The position numbers and the translations under genes are program-made. A stretch of 64,000 bases of DNA, taken from NCBI GenBank assembly GCA_029962745.1, contig CM057151.1:32546964-32610963 (forward strand), read 5' to 3'. Source of the DNA: Echinometra lucunter (Eukaryota; Echinodermata; Echinoidea; Camarodonta; Echinometridae). How positions within the stretch are numbered: position 1 is the first letter of the stretch; each line of letters begins with the position of its first letter. Below are positions 43,588-55,336 of the stretch, in pieces. The notes under the pieces are model-generated. The model made no database searches, was not told where the DNA came from, and saw only the letters and a program-made list of their open reading frames with translations.

Positions 43588-44509
43588 TGGTTCATCAGAG
43601 ATATGGTTCATCAGAATATTCTAACTAAGACAGTAACATTACTGTACTTGAGTGCTCCAAGGAGGTGGATTCGTGACAAGCCTGCATCCCTCATGTCTCC
43701 GATGAAAGCTGTTTTGTTGCACATGGGTCTACCACAACACAAACCATTCAAACCCTATGAACCTGAACCTCCTCCAGCCCCTCCTCAGCCCAAACCCAAA
43801 CCCCCCCCTCCAACCATCATACCCCTTCCAGAAGCGATGCTTCCTCCAGCAACCATCCTACCACCCAGTTAGACTCCAGATAGACCAGCTGCTGCAGTTT
43901 CAGCCACACTTTCTTGAGCAGCAGCTACAGCAGCATGTGTATGATGCTTCACAATACATGGGTTCTTTTGCACCACCAGATGTAGATGTGGACTCTCGGA
44001 GGGAAGCTCCGATGGACACCAAGGCCTCACCAACCAAACAAGGGAAGAACATAGAGGAGGACTTAGACAATGAAACAAAAACCTCTGGGGAAGCCCAAGT
44101 AACCTCAATGAAGAACATTCTAATACCAAGCCTGATACAAACAGACATCAATGTAGATGTTGAGACAGACTCTGATGTGCTGCCTCCTGCAGCAGAACCT
44201 CAGCAGAATGCAGAACAGGGATCTGTTCTGAAACAACACAACCGTGAAACCTGCAGCTGAAACAGTCCAATCGGGTAGAGAAACTCCAGCACTTCCCAAA
44301 GCTGAGGATATGGTACAGGCTATGGAGAAACTTGAAAAAAACTGTTCATCAACAGTCACCAATAATAACAGTAGGAAGTGAACAAGCAGTTGTTGATGAG
44401 TTGCCGACACATGCCTTCCTCAGAAGGAGAAACACACGAAGGATGCGAGTCTGGTAACTCAACCATTGTGCAGTCAGGAACTGATGCTGAAATTTCTGCA
44501 GATGAGAAG
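43588..44509 (+). CDS. KANSL2: KANSL2 C-terminal exon (left arm, several indels)
   Basis: Acceptor AATTCAAG precedes it and donor GTAACA starts at 44510. Readable parts are [19 protein letters not shown], a Gln-rich stretch ([17 protein letters not shown]), [11 protein letters not shown], and a final DAEISADEK in phase 0. The first 100 nt lack many bases present in the right arm. No stop codon ends the exon in the last frame. Confidence 0.65.
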
Positions 44510-44645
44510 GTAACATTCTCCTATTATTCAAATAACACACCGGTCGTGAGTTTATCTTGTTAAACATAGAGCACATGCAATCAGCTAATTAGAAGCCAGA
44601 CAAGCAAAGTGGTCTGCAAACTGACTGGTTTCAACAGTTCTGAAG

Positions 44646-44745
44646 CTTAATCAAACGGTGAGGATTAATATATATGACATTTTCTAAAATGAATTAACAC
44701 CCAGGCTATACTTCGTTCAGTAATTAAAATCAGTGCATTTGATAA
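44646..44745. other. 100-bp spacer of the inverted duplication
   Basis: Non-palindromic sequence between the arms. Bases 44650-44702 match 30167-30218, immediately left of the N gap, in the same orientation with only a few differences. Confidence 0.9.
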
Positions 44746-44867
44746 CTTCAGAAACTGTTGAAACCCACTTTGCTACCTGTCTGGCTTCTAAAGTTGATTG
44801 CATGTGCTAATTTTAACAGATGAACTCACGACACCGTTGTGTTATTTGAATAATAGGAGAATGTTAC

Positions 44868-45785
44868 CTTCTCATCTGCAGTAATTTCAGCATCAGTTCA
44901 TGACCTGCACAATGGTTGAGTTACCAGACTCGCATCCTTCGTGTGTTCTCCTTCTGAGGAAGGCAATGTGTCAGCAACCTCATCAACAACTGCTTGTCAC
45001 TCCTACTGTTATTATTGGTGACTGTTGATGAACAGTTTTTTCAAGTTTCTCCATAGCCTGTACCATATCCTCAGCTTTGGGAAGTGCTGGAGTCTTCTAC
45101 CCGATTGGACTGTTCAGCTGCAGGTTTCACGGTGGGGGTTGTTCAGGAACAGATTCCCTGTTCTGCATTCTGCTGAGGTCTGCTGCAGGAGGCAGCACAT
45201 CAGAAGTCTGTCTCAACATCTACATTGATGTCTGTTGTATATCAGGCTTGGTATTAGAATGTTCTTTCATTGAGGTTACTTTGGCTTCCCCAGAGGTTTT
45301 TGTTTCATTGTCTAGTCCTCCTCTATGTTCTTCCCTTGTTTGGTTGGTGAGGCCTTGGTGTCCATCGGAGCTTCCTTCCGAGAGTCCACATCTACATCTG
45401 GTGGTGCAAAAGAACCCCTGTATTGTGACGCATCATACACATTGCTGCTGTAGCTGCTGCTCAAGAAAGTGTGGCTGATGAAACTGCAGCAGCTGGTCTA
45501 TCTGGGAGTCTAACTGGGATGGTAGGATGGGTTGCTGGAGGAGGAAGCATCGCTTCTGGAAGGGGTATGATGGTTGGAGGGGGAGGGGGGTTTGGGCTGA
45601 GGAGGGGCTGGAGGAGGTTCAGGTTTCATAGGGTTTGAATGGTTTGTGTTGTGGTAGACCCATGTGCAACAAACAGCTTTCATCTGGAGACATGAGGGAT
45701 GCAGGCTTGTCACAGAATCCACCTCCTTTGGAGCACTCAGAGTACAGTACTTGTTTAGGGTCCATAAGAATATTCTGCTGAACCA
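44868..45785 (-). CDS. KANSL2: KANSL2 C-terminal exon (right arm)
   Basis: It starts after AATTCAAG and ends at donor GTAAC (44867-44863). It encodes the second Cys cluster, a Pro-rich run, a Gln-rich run and the acidic tail. One extra A after KPY shifts the frame relative to the left arm. Confidence 0.7.
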
Positions 45786-48700
45786 CTTGAATTAAGGAAT
45801 AAAAATGTTAAAAAGATGAGCACGGCTGCATCTCCTACATGCCTCTGCCTATATTCAGTTAACTTATGGCTTTGAAACTGAACTTGAATCATTGAATACC
45901 AGAATCAAAATCTAAATTACATATTGATTGACCTCTTGACCTTTAACCTTTGACCTAATAACCCCAAAACTCTGATCACTTCGTCTCTTAGTCATGCACC
46001 ACAAATAATCACAATACAGTGCTAATGAAACTAACAAATCTTTAATTTCATGCATATATAAACCTTTAAGACCTTTGACCATTAAAATTTGGTTTTTTTT
46101 AAAAGCAGATTGCAAATTGTAAATGAATATCAAAGATACTGAATGAGAAAAGTCCCAGCTTTTTGAAGTATTGCATGAAATGTGACTCTTCACAGGAACA
46201 CCTAAGCTCTGCTTTCACTTCAGAATGATAACATCTATCCATTCAAATATCTGATCCTTGATTTGAAAATTCTACATTAAAAAGTATCATTACAATGGTA
46301 GTGAAAAAGGATACGATCCTTGCAGAACTTTGCCATAGGCAAGCTGAACTTGCTGCACTGCTCTCCTTCAAGTTGACTTATGACAGCACTGGAGCATGAG
46401 AGGTACGTTCTGTTGCCTGGATAGTCAGGTGTGGCCTGAATGCGCCTCTGCTTGGACTTCTGGTATAGCAAGGCCTCTTTACCTCTCCTTCTACGAAACC
46501 CTCTTGCTGCCTGGTATTCACGAAACTTTCGCTTTTGCTTGGGGTCTGTAATCACCCCAAAGTCAATCCCTGTAACAAACAAATTGCATGCAGAAGACAC
46601 TGAGGGTGTTATCGGACATCTCTGGGGCCATGGCTTCTTGGTTATTTCATATGCATCAGAGAAAATCATGAACACACGAACAGATGAAGATTTCACAATT
46701 TACACCTCAAAAGTTAAATCAACTTAGTTTCAGACAGATTTTAGGATAGATCAATCCCTTGTAACAAACAAATTGCATGCAGAAGACACTGAGGGTGTTA
46801 TCGGACATCTCTGAGGCCATGGCTTCTTGGTTATTCATGTGCATCAGAGAAAATCATGAACACACGAACAGATGAAGATTTCACAATTTACACCTCAAAA
46901 GTTAAATCAACTTAGTTTCAGACAGATTTAGGAAGATTTTGCACAATTCAAAACCCTTTGGTTATCACTGCTATACAATTTTTTGTTTAAAGGCTTGTGC
47001 AAATATGAGGCAACAAATCCCTACATTTTGTGTTCACATATGGCACAACAACCCCCCCCCCCCCACTATATCAATTAATGCCATTAACGCAATCAACTCT
47101 CAAATAAAAAAGAGTTTTTGTCAAAAGTTGCGCAGAGAAACTCATGACATCATATTTTGCACTAACTTTTCAAGAATTGATTGGTCCACAGCTTATTTCA
47201 GTCAGGCGACAAAAGAAATGTCTCCTGCCTCAGCGACATTTCTTGTCGCCTCATACCCCATTGACTTGTACACTAAAATGTTGCAGGGATTTGTCTCCCC
47301 ATATCTGAACAAGCCTTAATGGTGATAAAATCATAAGATGAGTACTGTAAATTGAATAGTCAAAGAAAAACTAGATGAATCCTCGACCGCGCGCACATGC
47401 GGTCGAAATTTATGCCTCCGCCATTGCCAGCTCAGAAATATATGGCACATTCATGGTGATTTTTTTTTTAATTTTCATGTTTGATCTTGACCTTTGACCT
47501 TGTGACCCCCAAATCTAATGACACCATCATGAGACCTTCCTTATGCATACATGAGCCAAGTTTGAAGTTGAACCATCACAGAATTGTTAAAGACATTGGT
47601 TAACATTATTATGATTTTAAAAAATCTTGTTTTGTTACTTGAAAATGGGATAAACATAAGGGTTATAGTGTAAAAATACCAGTCTGAAAGTTTCAAAGTA
47701 TAATATCCACAGGAAGTATTTTTAAATATCAAAAATTTGAACCAACGCTTGAAAAATATACGAGGGTCGGTTGCACATTATAGACATAAAGAGTGCGCAT
47801 GCGTGTATGACTCACCTTATCATACTGTGTGTATTGGCATATCACGCTGTGGGAGGCACATAACGGCATTTTCAAATTCAAGCAAAGTGGTCTTCTTAGT
47901 GATTGTCTCGTGAGACGAAGGATAATAAAAAACGCCGGTTCGTTTGCGTCTAACTTACACTTTTTCATTCCAAATTATGGTTGGTTTCAGGGTTTTTGAG
48001 TACAAATACAAATACAGCTACTCACAAAGTTAGCCAATGTCTTTAAGTATTGCAAGAATGAGGGATTTTCATATATATATTTCTATATAATGACCTCTAT
48101 GACCTTTGACCTCGAGACCCAGATCATTGCCCCTCCCAAATGCATTTATGAACCAAGTTTGAAGTTGATCCGTCAAATTGTTTTTGAGTTATCGCGAGAC
48201 CGAATCATTTCTATGTACATAATGACCTCTATGACCTTTGACCTTTGAACGTGAGACCCAAAAATCTAATCAGATCATTAAACCTCCCATATGCATACAT
48301 GAACCAAGTTTGAAGCTGATCCATCAAATGGTTGTTGAGTTATCGCGAGAACGAACCATTTCTATGTACATAATGACCTCTATGACCTATGACCCTTGAC
48401 CTTGAGCCCCCAAATGTAATCAGATCATTATCCCTCCCATTTGCATGCATCAGCCAAGTCTGAAGTTGATCCATCAAATTGTTTTTGAGTTATCATGAAC
48501 AAACCATTTTTATGTACATAATGACCTCTATGACCTTTGACCTTTGACCTTGAGACCAAAAAATCTAATCAGATCATTGTCCCTCCCATATGCATACACA
48601 AGCCAAGTTTGAAGTTGATCTGTCGAACGGCGAGAACAAAAACGGGACGGACGGACGGGCGGACGACCCGAAAACATAATGCCTCCGGCAACCACCTACG

Positions 48701-51700
48701 GTGGGCGGAGGCATAAAAATAACATATTTCACCAGACAGATAAGGTTCCTACGTAATACTTAAAGATTTTAAGGCAAATTTTCTTTCCCATTTAAACAGA
48801 TAACAAATAAAATTGAGAAGTTGAATGTTCAGCTTACCAAATGCTTCCCTCTCCTGTCTAAGTGCTACCAAGTAGCTTCGTCTCTTCTCTTTCATGACAT
48901 GCTGTAATCTCTTGAACTGATTGATGTACAATGACTGAAGACGGATCAGTTTATCCCTTGTAATGAGAGCAGCTTCCTCTGCAGTATACACACCAGCATA
49001 TCTACAAACAAGAACATAGCAATACCAGTAACGGTAAAGTTGAAGAACAAATAAATTTAAGAACAAAAATTAATAAGTGTAGTCCCATATCCTCTTTAGT
49101 GGGTTGGAAGTGTACTGTCAAGTATCGAGGTTAGATCTACCCCTAAATTGCATGTTTTGGTATGCTGAATGTCTGAAAGAGAAAAACCTAGTGATCTTAT
49201 ATATAATCCAAACTTGGTGATGTAGTGGAAAATTTGCAATTAAAACATACAAGTCCACACAGTTGAATCCTTAGACGGTATTGAGACGGTCATGGGTACC
49301 ACAGTATCACAGTATGAAGGAAGGCGGTGTGTATACCTGTATTGATCCAATACCGAACGATATTACTAGTACCGGTTAATCGAAAAACCTTGATGTGATG
49401 CAATTATTTTGATCATAGGTGAAAAATTTGTAGGGCAATCAAATCATTTATATTACTTTTGTGTCTTGTAACTCTTTAAGACGATGTGAGGCAATCTAAC
49501 ATGGTATTTTATCTCACCGACTTAAAATCTCAGATATCATCTGAAATAAATGAATCTCAGTATATCATTCAGGGACTTTATAAGGAGCTCACTAGGGACC
49601 ATTGAATGGGTCTGATATTAAGGGACATTACAAGAACCTTACAAGGATCTCGCTAGGTCCTACTTGATGGGTCTTATAAGGGATCCTACAGGGACCTTGC
49701 AGAGGACATTTAGAAGGACTCACTTCAGTGCATCCTCTTGTTCACTGTCTACACTCTCTGCATCACTGTCTGTAGTTCCTCTCCAAGCTTGCTCCAATAG
49801 CAAAGGGTCTCCTTCACTTTCACTCTCACTGCCATAATCTGACAACCAAAGGAACATCAAATATAAGATCTATATGTGTATATCCATACATGTATTGGAA
49901 ATAATCAAGGATTCATAGAAAACTAGATGAATCCTCGACCGCACGCGGTTGAAATTTATGCCTCCGCCCTTGTCTGATCAGAAATATATCACTTTTAATT
50001 AAGGGAAATATATTAAGATACATTTAGAGTACAAAAATGGAATATATGATTCTATTTTAACATTGTGTTAGCCACGTTTGAAGTTGATTCGTTAAATGGT
50101 TCTTAATCATCGCGAAAACGAACAATTTTCACATATACAATGACATCCATGACATTTGACCTTTGATCTTGTGATCCCCAAATCTAATATGATCATTGCC
50201 CCTCCCATATATGCATACATAAGCCCAGTTCGAAGTTGATACGTCACAGGATTCTTAAGTTATTGCGAGAATGAGCCATTTTCATACATATAAAGACATC
50301 TATGACCTTTGACCTAATGACCCCCCCAATCTAATCAGATCACTGTCCCTGCAATATGCACACATCACCCAAGTCTGAAGTAGATCCGTCAATGGTTCTT
50401 AAGTTATTAAGCGAGAACGAGCCATTTTCATGTACATAATAACCTCTATGACCCTGACCTTTGACCTTGTGACCCCAAATCTAATGACATCATTGTCCCT
50501 CCCATATGCTTACATGAGCCAAGTTTGAAGTTGATCTCTCCATTAGTTCTTAAGTTATCCCGAGAACGGAAACGGGACGGACGGACGGACGCACAGATGT
50601 ACAGACAGACAACCTGAAATAATGCATCCGGCACCCACCTTCGGTGGGCGGAGGCATAAAATATATTAGAGCCTTATAGGCATTCTTGTCTGTCAGTGAC
50701 AATGATCATTTTATGGATTCTAATTTCAGTAGGTAAACAAGGCAACCAAATTTTACTGATTTTTATCTTCTTCAGTGATGCCCTTCACCATGAAGCATAA
50801 AAACGCTCACTCTAATTAATCACCGATTTTCTACAAGCCTTCAAAATTTTAAAATTTGTCAAACGTCCGTCTGTTACTCGTCACAATAGCAGTTGAGGAC
50901 AGCAGAATAACCAAAACAAGTGAATGAGTAAATTACATGATGCCTATTTGTGTATAAGTTTTGAAGCCCCCACCAAGCCCTATCAAATAAAACAATTAGA
51001 ATTAAAATCCGCTGCAAAACAGAGAAATAGCACTTTTCACTGATTTTGAATAAATTTGCATAAATTTGCATAATGAATTTCAAAATTCTGTGAAGTTTTG
51101 AAGCTCCTGCCAAGCCTTATCTGATCAAACAAACAGAATCAAAATCTGCTGCAAAATAGAGAAGTAGCATTTTTTGTGATTTTGAATAAATTCGCATAAA
51201 TTTGCGTTATCAATGAATTTAAAAATTCTGTGTAAAGTTTTAAAGCCCACACCAAGCCCTATCAGATAAAACAAACAGAATAAACAAGCCAACAGCCATA
51301 ATGTGTCTTGCCACATCTGTGTGCAATCATTCTTGCAGGTAAATTGTAATTTGACTGCATTTGACCTTTGACCACAACTATGGAGGTCCCTGTAAGCCAT
51401 CTGCCATCCAAGTTAGGTTAAAAAATGGGTTTATGGTTTGAAAGTTACCAACCCTAGTAGAATCTGCAGAATCTTTGAGGTAAATGTTAACATTTGACCA
51501 ACGTACATGACCTTTGGCTTGTAAATAACATTAGGGTCACTGTATTAGGCATGTACCAGTGAAGTTTGGTTACAAAGGGGCTAGTGGTTCAAAAGTTACT
51601 AACCCCAGTAGAAAATGTTAACATTCGACCTCATTTGACCATTGACCCTCAAATTAAATTGAGGTTCTCACAGAGCATCTACCATCTTAGCCTATGGACA

Positions 51701-54700
51701 AGGCCTCACGCACTGCTTGTCTGCCAAGCAGGGTCTGAAAATGGACTAAAGCAGTGCACGTTTATGGCAGTGATCGGTGGAGCGAGCCGTGTCAGCGGCG
51801 AGGCTTTTGCCACCTTGCGGAGCTCATCAGCTATTTGCATATGCATGAGGGTCTTACATATACAGCAGCTAGTGACGATCGTGGCCAATCATAATTGTTT
51901 TAACCGCGGTGTTTTACATGGATTCATTTATTAAATTATGGGGGAATCAATATTCAAATGTACTAAATAATTAATAACATCTAGTTCAATTTTCAATTAA
52001 ACATGGATTTATTAAAGAAAGTAAAGTATTTAATGACTAGAGTATTCATTATTTCGCTACATAGTAGATTTATCGTAAAATTTAGCTCTCTCCTTTTTCA
52101 TTTCAACCTATGCATAGCTCATAGTAGTTCACGCTATCACTGGTTGCGATTGTTATTGTACAACATGTGAACGTTCGGTACACGTGAATAATGAATATTC
52201 ATAAAATTCTCTCGAATTGTCTACTCTGATTGGTGCATCGGGTTCGAACGGGTGGTTTTGCCGGCTTTCTCGGTAAGCTACTTTGCATCTAATTATCTAT
52301 GGATTTGGGAGCGGAAATATAATACAAAACAAAAGAAATAAACTACATGTACAACAACCACTCAGGTTAGTAAAGGCCTCGGTGCTGATGCACCTCGGGC
52401 CACGAATCACAGTTGTCGCGCGATTAGTCTATGTATTCAGGCCCGTTTAGGGAAATAACAGCACCGAGTGCCTTGGCTAAAGGCTACTACCATCCAAGTT
52501 TAATTCCAAACAGGCAGACGGTCGCAAAGTTATTTAGTTTTATACTCATTTGACCTATGACCTTTGACCCCAATTCAAATTGAGGTCCCAAGTCTGGTAA
52601 CAAATGGGCTAGGTGGTTCAAAAGTTACTAAAAGTGACCTTTGACCTACATACAGTATCCAATAGAAGTGAGTACATCCTTTACAAAATGTTAAAATTCA
52701 AATGTAAAATTCTTACATAATGTATTACAACTATGATAGAGAAGAACGAAATTCTGTAACAGTAATGTAATAGCTGAAAGATTTTGTTTAAATTTGTGGC
52801 AACAAAAGTTAAGCACACCCTCAAGGGTGTGTACTCACTTTTGTTGGATACTGTACATGACCTTTGACCACAAAATTATATTGTGGTGCCTAAGGAGTAT
52901 CTATCATCCAAGTTTGGCTCCAAACGGGCAAATGGTCGCAAAGTTATTCAAGTTTTATACAATTTGACCTATGACCTACATACATGACCTTTGACCCCCA
53001 AATTACAATGAGGTCCCTATAGAGCATCTGCCCATCGAAATTTGGTTTGGTCCAAGTCAAAGGGACCATCCACAGGCATTTTGCTTCATTCCAAACCATT
53101 CATCCAATCTTTCCTTGTCCAAAACTCTACAATTTCCAAACTCATTTGCCATAAAGAAAGTCTGCTAATTAATGTTTGGTTGTTTGATTTTTTTTTTTTT
53201 TTTTTTTTTTTGGGGGGGGGGGTAGGTAGGTAATTGATTGACTCATGATTCATTGATTGATCAATTGCCTGATTGGTTGATTGAATCAGTGTTTGATTGA
53301 TCGATTGATTGATTGATTGATTGAATCAGTGTTTGAATGACTGATTTATTTAATCAATGTTTGATTGATTGATTGATTGAATCAGTGTTTGATTTAAAAA
53401 TTCTTTTTTTAAAAAAAGTTTCTGCATTTACTGAGTATAAAACAAACATAGAATACAATAATAAACAAATCAGATTTGATACAAATAACGTGTGACAAAT
53501 ATACAAATGATATATAACATACTCAGACAATATAAAATAATGAAATTGGGTCAGGAAATGAACATAAATGCAGGGGGCCAGCTATCATAAGCGGAAGCTT
53601 GAAAACAATAGCAGCCGGGAAAAGGGGGGCTACATGATACCGTTATGTGCTATGAGTTGGGTTAGTATAATGGAGACACATACATAATAACAAAACATAT
53701 ATTTCTAGAATTTATAATCGGAGTTTGCAGAAAAAAATATATAGGAAAAAAGGAAGAGGTAATTGCTAGCGTGTGCAAGTCAATGTTACAATAAGATATA
53801 TAAGATGGAATGAATGAATTATAAAGCATAAATAGTGTCTTGGGTTGAAGATAGTATTTTAATCTAAATAGAATGGCTATTCCAAGTTAGGTTTGAATCG
53901 ATTGTAACACCTAAGAATTTTGTTTCTTCCTTTTCAGTGAGGGGCATATCGTCTATAAAGATATTGTTGTTGAAAACATGTTTAGAATGTATGTTCTTAA
54001 AGTAGATGTAATTAGTTTTGTCTATATTTATATTAGGGAGAGTTTATTGGATTTGAACCAAAGTGATAGTTTCGTTAATTCTGAATTGAGAGTAGTAATA
54101 AGGATATTTGGATCTGTATGTGAGAAATATATGTTAGTGTCATCTGCAAACAAAACATATGTTAGGAGTGGTGATACATTTACAATATCATTCATATATA
54201 TCAAAAATAATAATGGACCGAAAATAGATCCCTGTGGTACTCCGCATTTAATAGATGAAATATTCGATGATTTAGATTTGAAAACAACATATTGACGTGC
54301 ACGTGCATTTCAATTGAGTGTCAGCAAAGGCAACTAAAATTAAGGCTGGGTACATGATCACTTGTGCGTGACGATCAGGCAGATTGATTGAATGATTGGA
54401 TCAGTGTTAGCTGGAAAACTTCTCAACCAAAATGATAGTGAATTCCTGCGCAACCTAATTTTCATGTCCTTTACAAAAGTGGGCAGTGCTCACCCAAGCA
54501 TGAAATATTTTTGGACTTTTTTGGTGTCATATGATAGAAGAGACCTTAAGCTATCCATATATATATATATATATATAATTCCCCCAAATTCACTGAAATT
54601 TTTATTTGGGGGCCGTTTTAAAAGTGTATCGTTTTTTTTTTTTTTTTTGGGGGGGGGGGGGAGGACACTCGGTATATCACCCATGCTTATCAGAGTCAAT

Positions 54701-55336
54701 AATTAGGTTTCAGCATACCCAAGATCTTGGGTTGCTAGAGAAGCAGGGACTTCTGGAACAGATCTGATAGAAGCAGGTCGGTAATAGTCCAGTTCATCTA
54801 GAGTATCTTTGACAGCATCAGTGGGTTTCGCTTTCAAGGCAGCCTTATGTCTCATTTGAGATGCCTTCCTAGCATGGGCAGGGCAATATCTGGATGAAAT
54901 GAAACCAAGCCATTTTATTAAATTATTACTTTAATTAAAGAAAACTGTTTGTTTTATTATGTAATGCATAGATAAAATGATAATCAAAAATTAAAAGTGG
55001 CTCTCCGTGGGTACGGTCAAATGCGTTTCCAATACTGGTATGGAAAGCTGGCTGAAATACTCAATATGGAAAGGTTCAGACAGTCTGAATATTCAAACAT
55101 ACCCTTCTTTGCGATCAGCCTTGGAGGCTGGTTTATGGCATTTCTGTCCAGTCTTGGTTGATACAAAGTTGCACTGCTTGAAAGGGGCAGACTTGTCTTC
55201 TAGAATGTGGTTCAAGCAGAACTCATAGCCCTCATAGCGATCTTGCATGCAGATGCGGTGGGGGTAGTTACAAAACAGACTTTCTGACCTGCCTGCCTTG
55301 CGGCTTGAATGACTGCTTTTAGAGCGATACATGATT
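44868..55336 (-). CDS. KANSL2: KANSL2, right-arm copy (minus strand)
   Basis: Same gene and domain order as the left copy. Minus-strand exons in transcript order are 55336-55103, 54889-54719, 49838-49724, 49001-48838, 46569-46315 and 45785-44868. The zinc-module and AGVYTAEE exons read the same protein as the left arm apart from synonymous changes. The basic exon is intact here ([17 protein letters not shown], then a Cys-containing [16 protein letters not shown]). The next exon starts with the second Cys cluster ([13 protein letters not shown] and [18 protein letters not shown]), which aligns with vertebrate KANSL2. Defects are one extra C at the end of the 54719-54889 exon and one extra A at KPYE in the last exon. 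The predicted protein is longer than the ~490 residues of human KANSL2 because of the Gln/acidic tail. The terminal exon with the stop is not in this arm. Confidence 0.85.
46315..46569 (-). CDS. KANSL2: KANSL2 basic exon (right arm, intact)
   Basis: The open frame runs through [37 protein letters not shown] and [19 protein letters not shown]. This resembles vertebrate EALLHRQLKERR and CSNQSLPMTRHC. It is the better copy of this exon. Confidence 0.88.
46560..46940 (-). repeat. 187-bp tandem duplication including a splice acceptor (right arm)
   Basis: Mirror of 42449-42820. GGGATTGA plus the CTGTAACAAACAAATTGCAT phrase occurs twice. Confidence 0.9.
46991..47316. mobile_element. PIF/Harbinger-like MITE (right arm)
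   Basis: Mirror of 42070-42393, flanked by TAA on both sides. Confidence 0.75.
47371..48714 (-). mobile_element. Helitron/Helentron-like repeat (right arm, mirror of copy 3)
   Basis: Starts with CTAGATGAATCC (3' end) and finishes with GGAGGCAT (5' end) on the minus strand. Confidence 0.65.
48838..49001 (-). CDS. KANSL2: KANSL2 coiled-coil exon (right arm)
   Basis: 164 nt, identical protein to the left copy ([12 protein letters not shown] and [15 protein letters not shown]). Confidence 0.95.
49724..49838 (-). CDS. KANSL2: KANSL2 acidic exon (right arm)
   Basis: 115 nt, same as the left copy. Encodes the SESESEGD and [11 protein letters not shown] segment. Confidence 0.92.
49923..50657 (-). 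mobile_element. Helitron/Helentron-like repeat (right arm, mirror of copy 2)
   Basis: Same elements as 38738-39471 in inverted orientation. Confidence 0.65.
50945..51285 (-). repeat. ~115-140-bp tandem units (right arm)
   Basis: Mirror of 38105-38440. Confidence 0.8.
51687..52486. mobile_element. hAT-like element (right arm)
   Basis: Mirror of 36917-37712. The 8-bp duplication CTACCATC is at 51679-51686 and 52487-52494. It is 800 bp versus 796 bp in the left arm. Confidence 0.75.
52654..52853. mobile_element. Tc1/mariner-like MITE (right arm)
   Basis: Mirror of 36553-36752, 200 bp, TA on both flanks. Confidence 0.85.
53225..53400 (-). repeat. (GATT)n-derived tandem repeat (right arm)
   Basis: Mirror of 36020-36195, preceded by a T/G homopolymer (about 53190-53221). 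Confidence 0.9.
53785..54310 (-). mobile_element. LINE reverse-transcriptase fragment (right arm)
   Basis: Mirror of 35110-35660 on the minus strand, with the same GVPQGS and FADD motifs. Confidence 0.85.
54719..54889 (-). CDS. KANSL2: KANSL2 exon 3 (right arm, +1 frameshift at end)
   Basis: 171 nt versus 170 nt in the left arm. The extra base is a third C in GCAACCC.AAG near 54733, shifting the frame before the donor. Probably an error or a minor allele. Confidence 0.85.
55103..55336 (-). CDS. KANSL2: KANSL2 exon with start codon and zinc module (right arm)
   Basis: The ATG is taken at 55332-55330, as in the other arm. A longer in-frame start at 55347 lies inside the intron beyond the acceptor and is rejected. 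The Cys/His residues are all conserved. Confidence 0.93.

Larger units (their letters stand above)
34093..44509 (+). pseudogene. KANSL2: KANSL2, left-arm copy (frame-disrupted; may be a sequence-error allele)
   Basis: KANSL2 is a nuclear scaffold subunit of the KAT8/NSL histone-acetyltransferase complex (H4 acetylation). Exons 34093-34326, 34539-34708, 39555-39669, 40392-40555, 42815-43069 and 43588-44509 follow the vertebrate order. They encode an N-terminal C3H-type zinc module, then WRG..DSDAES.DSEQED, then [31 protein letters not shown], a basic region, a second Cys cluster and a Pro/acidic tail. The [11 protein letters not shown] block distinguishes it from INO80D, which shares the zinc module. 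The fifth exon has +1, +1 and -2 indels relative to the right-arm copy (an early TAG/TAA-type stop results), and the sixth has more. The frame ends at a donor (GTAACA, 44510) next to the palindrome centre, so the final exon is missing here. Confidence 0.85.
30719..44645 (+). repeat. Left arm of ~14-kb inverted duplication
   Basis: The arm is the reverse complement of 44746-58747 over its full length, with scattered substitutions and small indels. All repeats and all KANSL2 exons occur in mirrored order. It begins at the first base after the N gap. Divergence looks low in outer parts and clearly higher within ~1.5 kb of the centre (for example 43590-44640), where single-base indels are frequent. 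Confidence 0.97.
51360..53150 (-). repeat. AACTTGGATG-type tandem repeat with nested transposons (right arm)
   Basis: Mirror of 36250-38060, with the same two insertions at the same sites. Confidence 0.7.

Noticed and set aside
43869..44410. Several overlapping minus-strand frames opposite the KANSL2 C-terminal exon
   Set aside because: They are antisense shadows of the Gln/Ser-rich coding exon (Cys/Leu-rich composition) and have no family resemblance.
44646..44745. The spacer as a regulatory or replication-fork structure at a real palindrome centre
   Set aside because: Its match to the gap edge and the noisier flanking sequence are better explained by a contig overlap.
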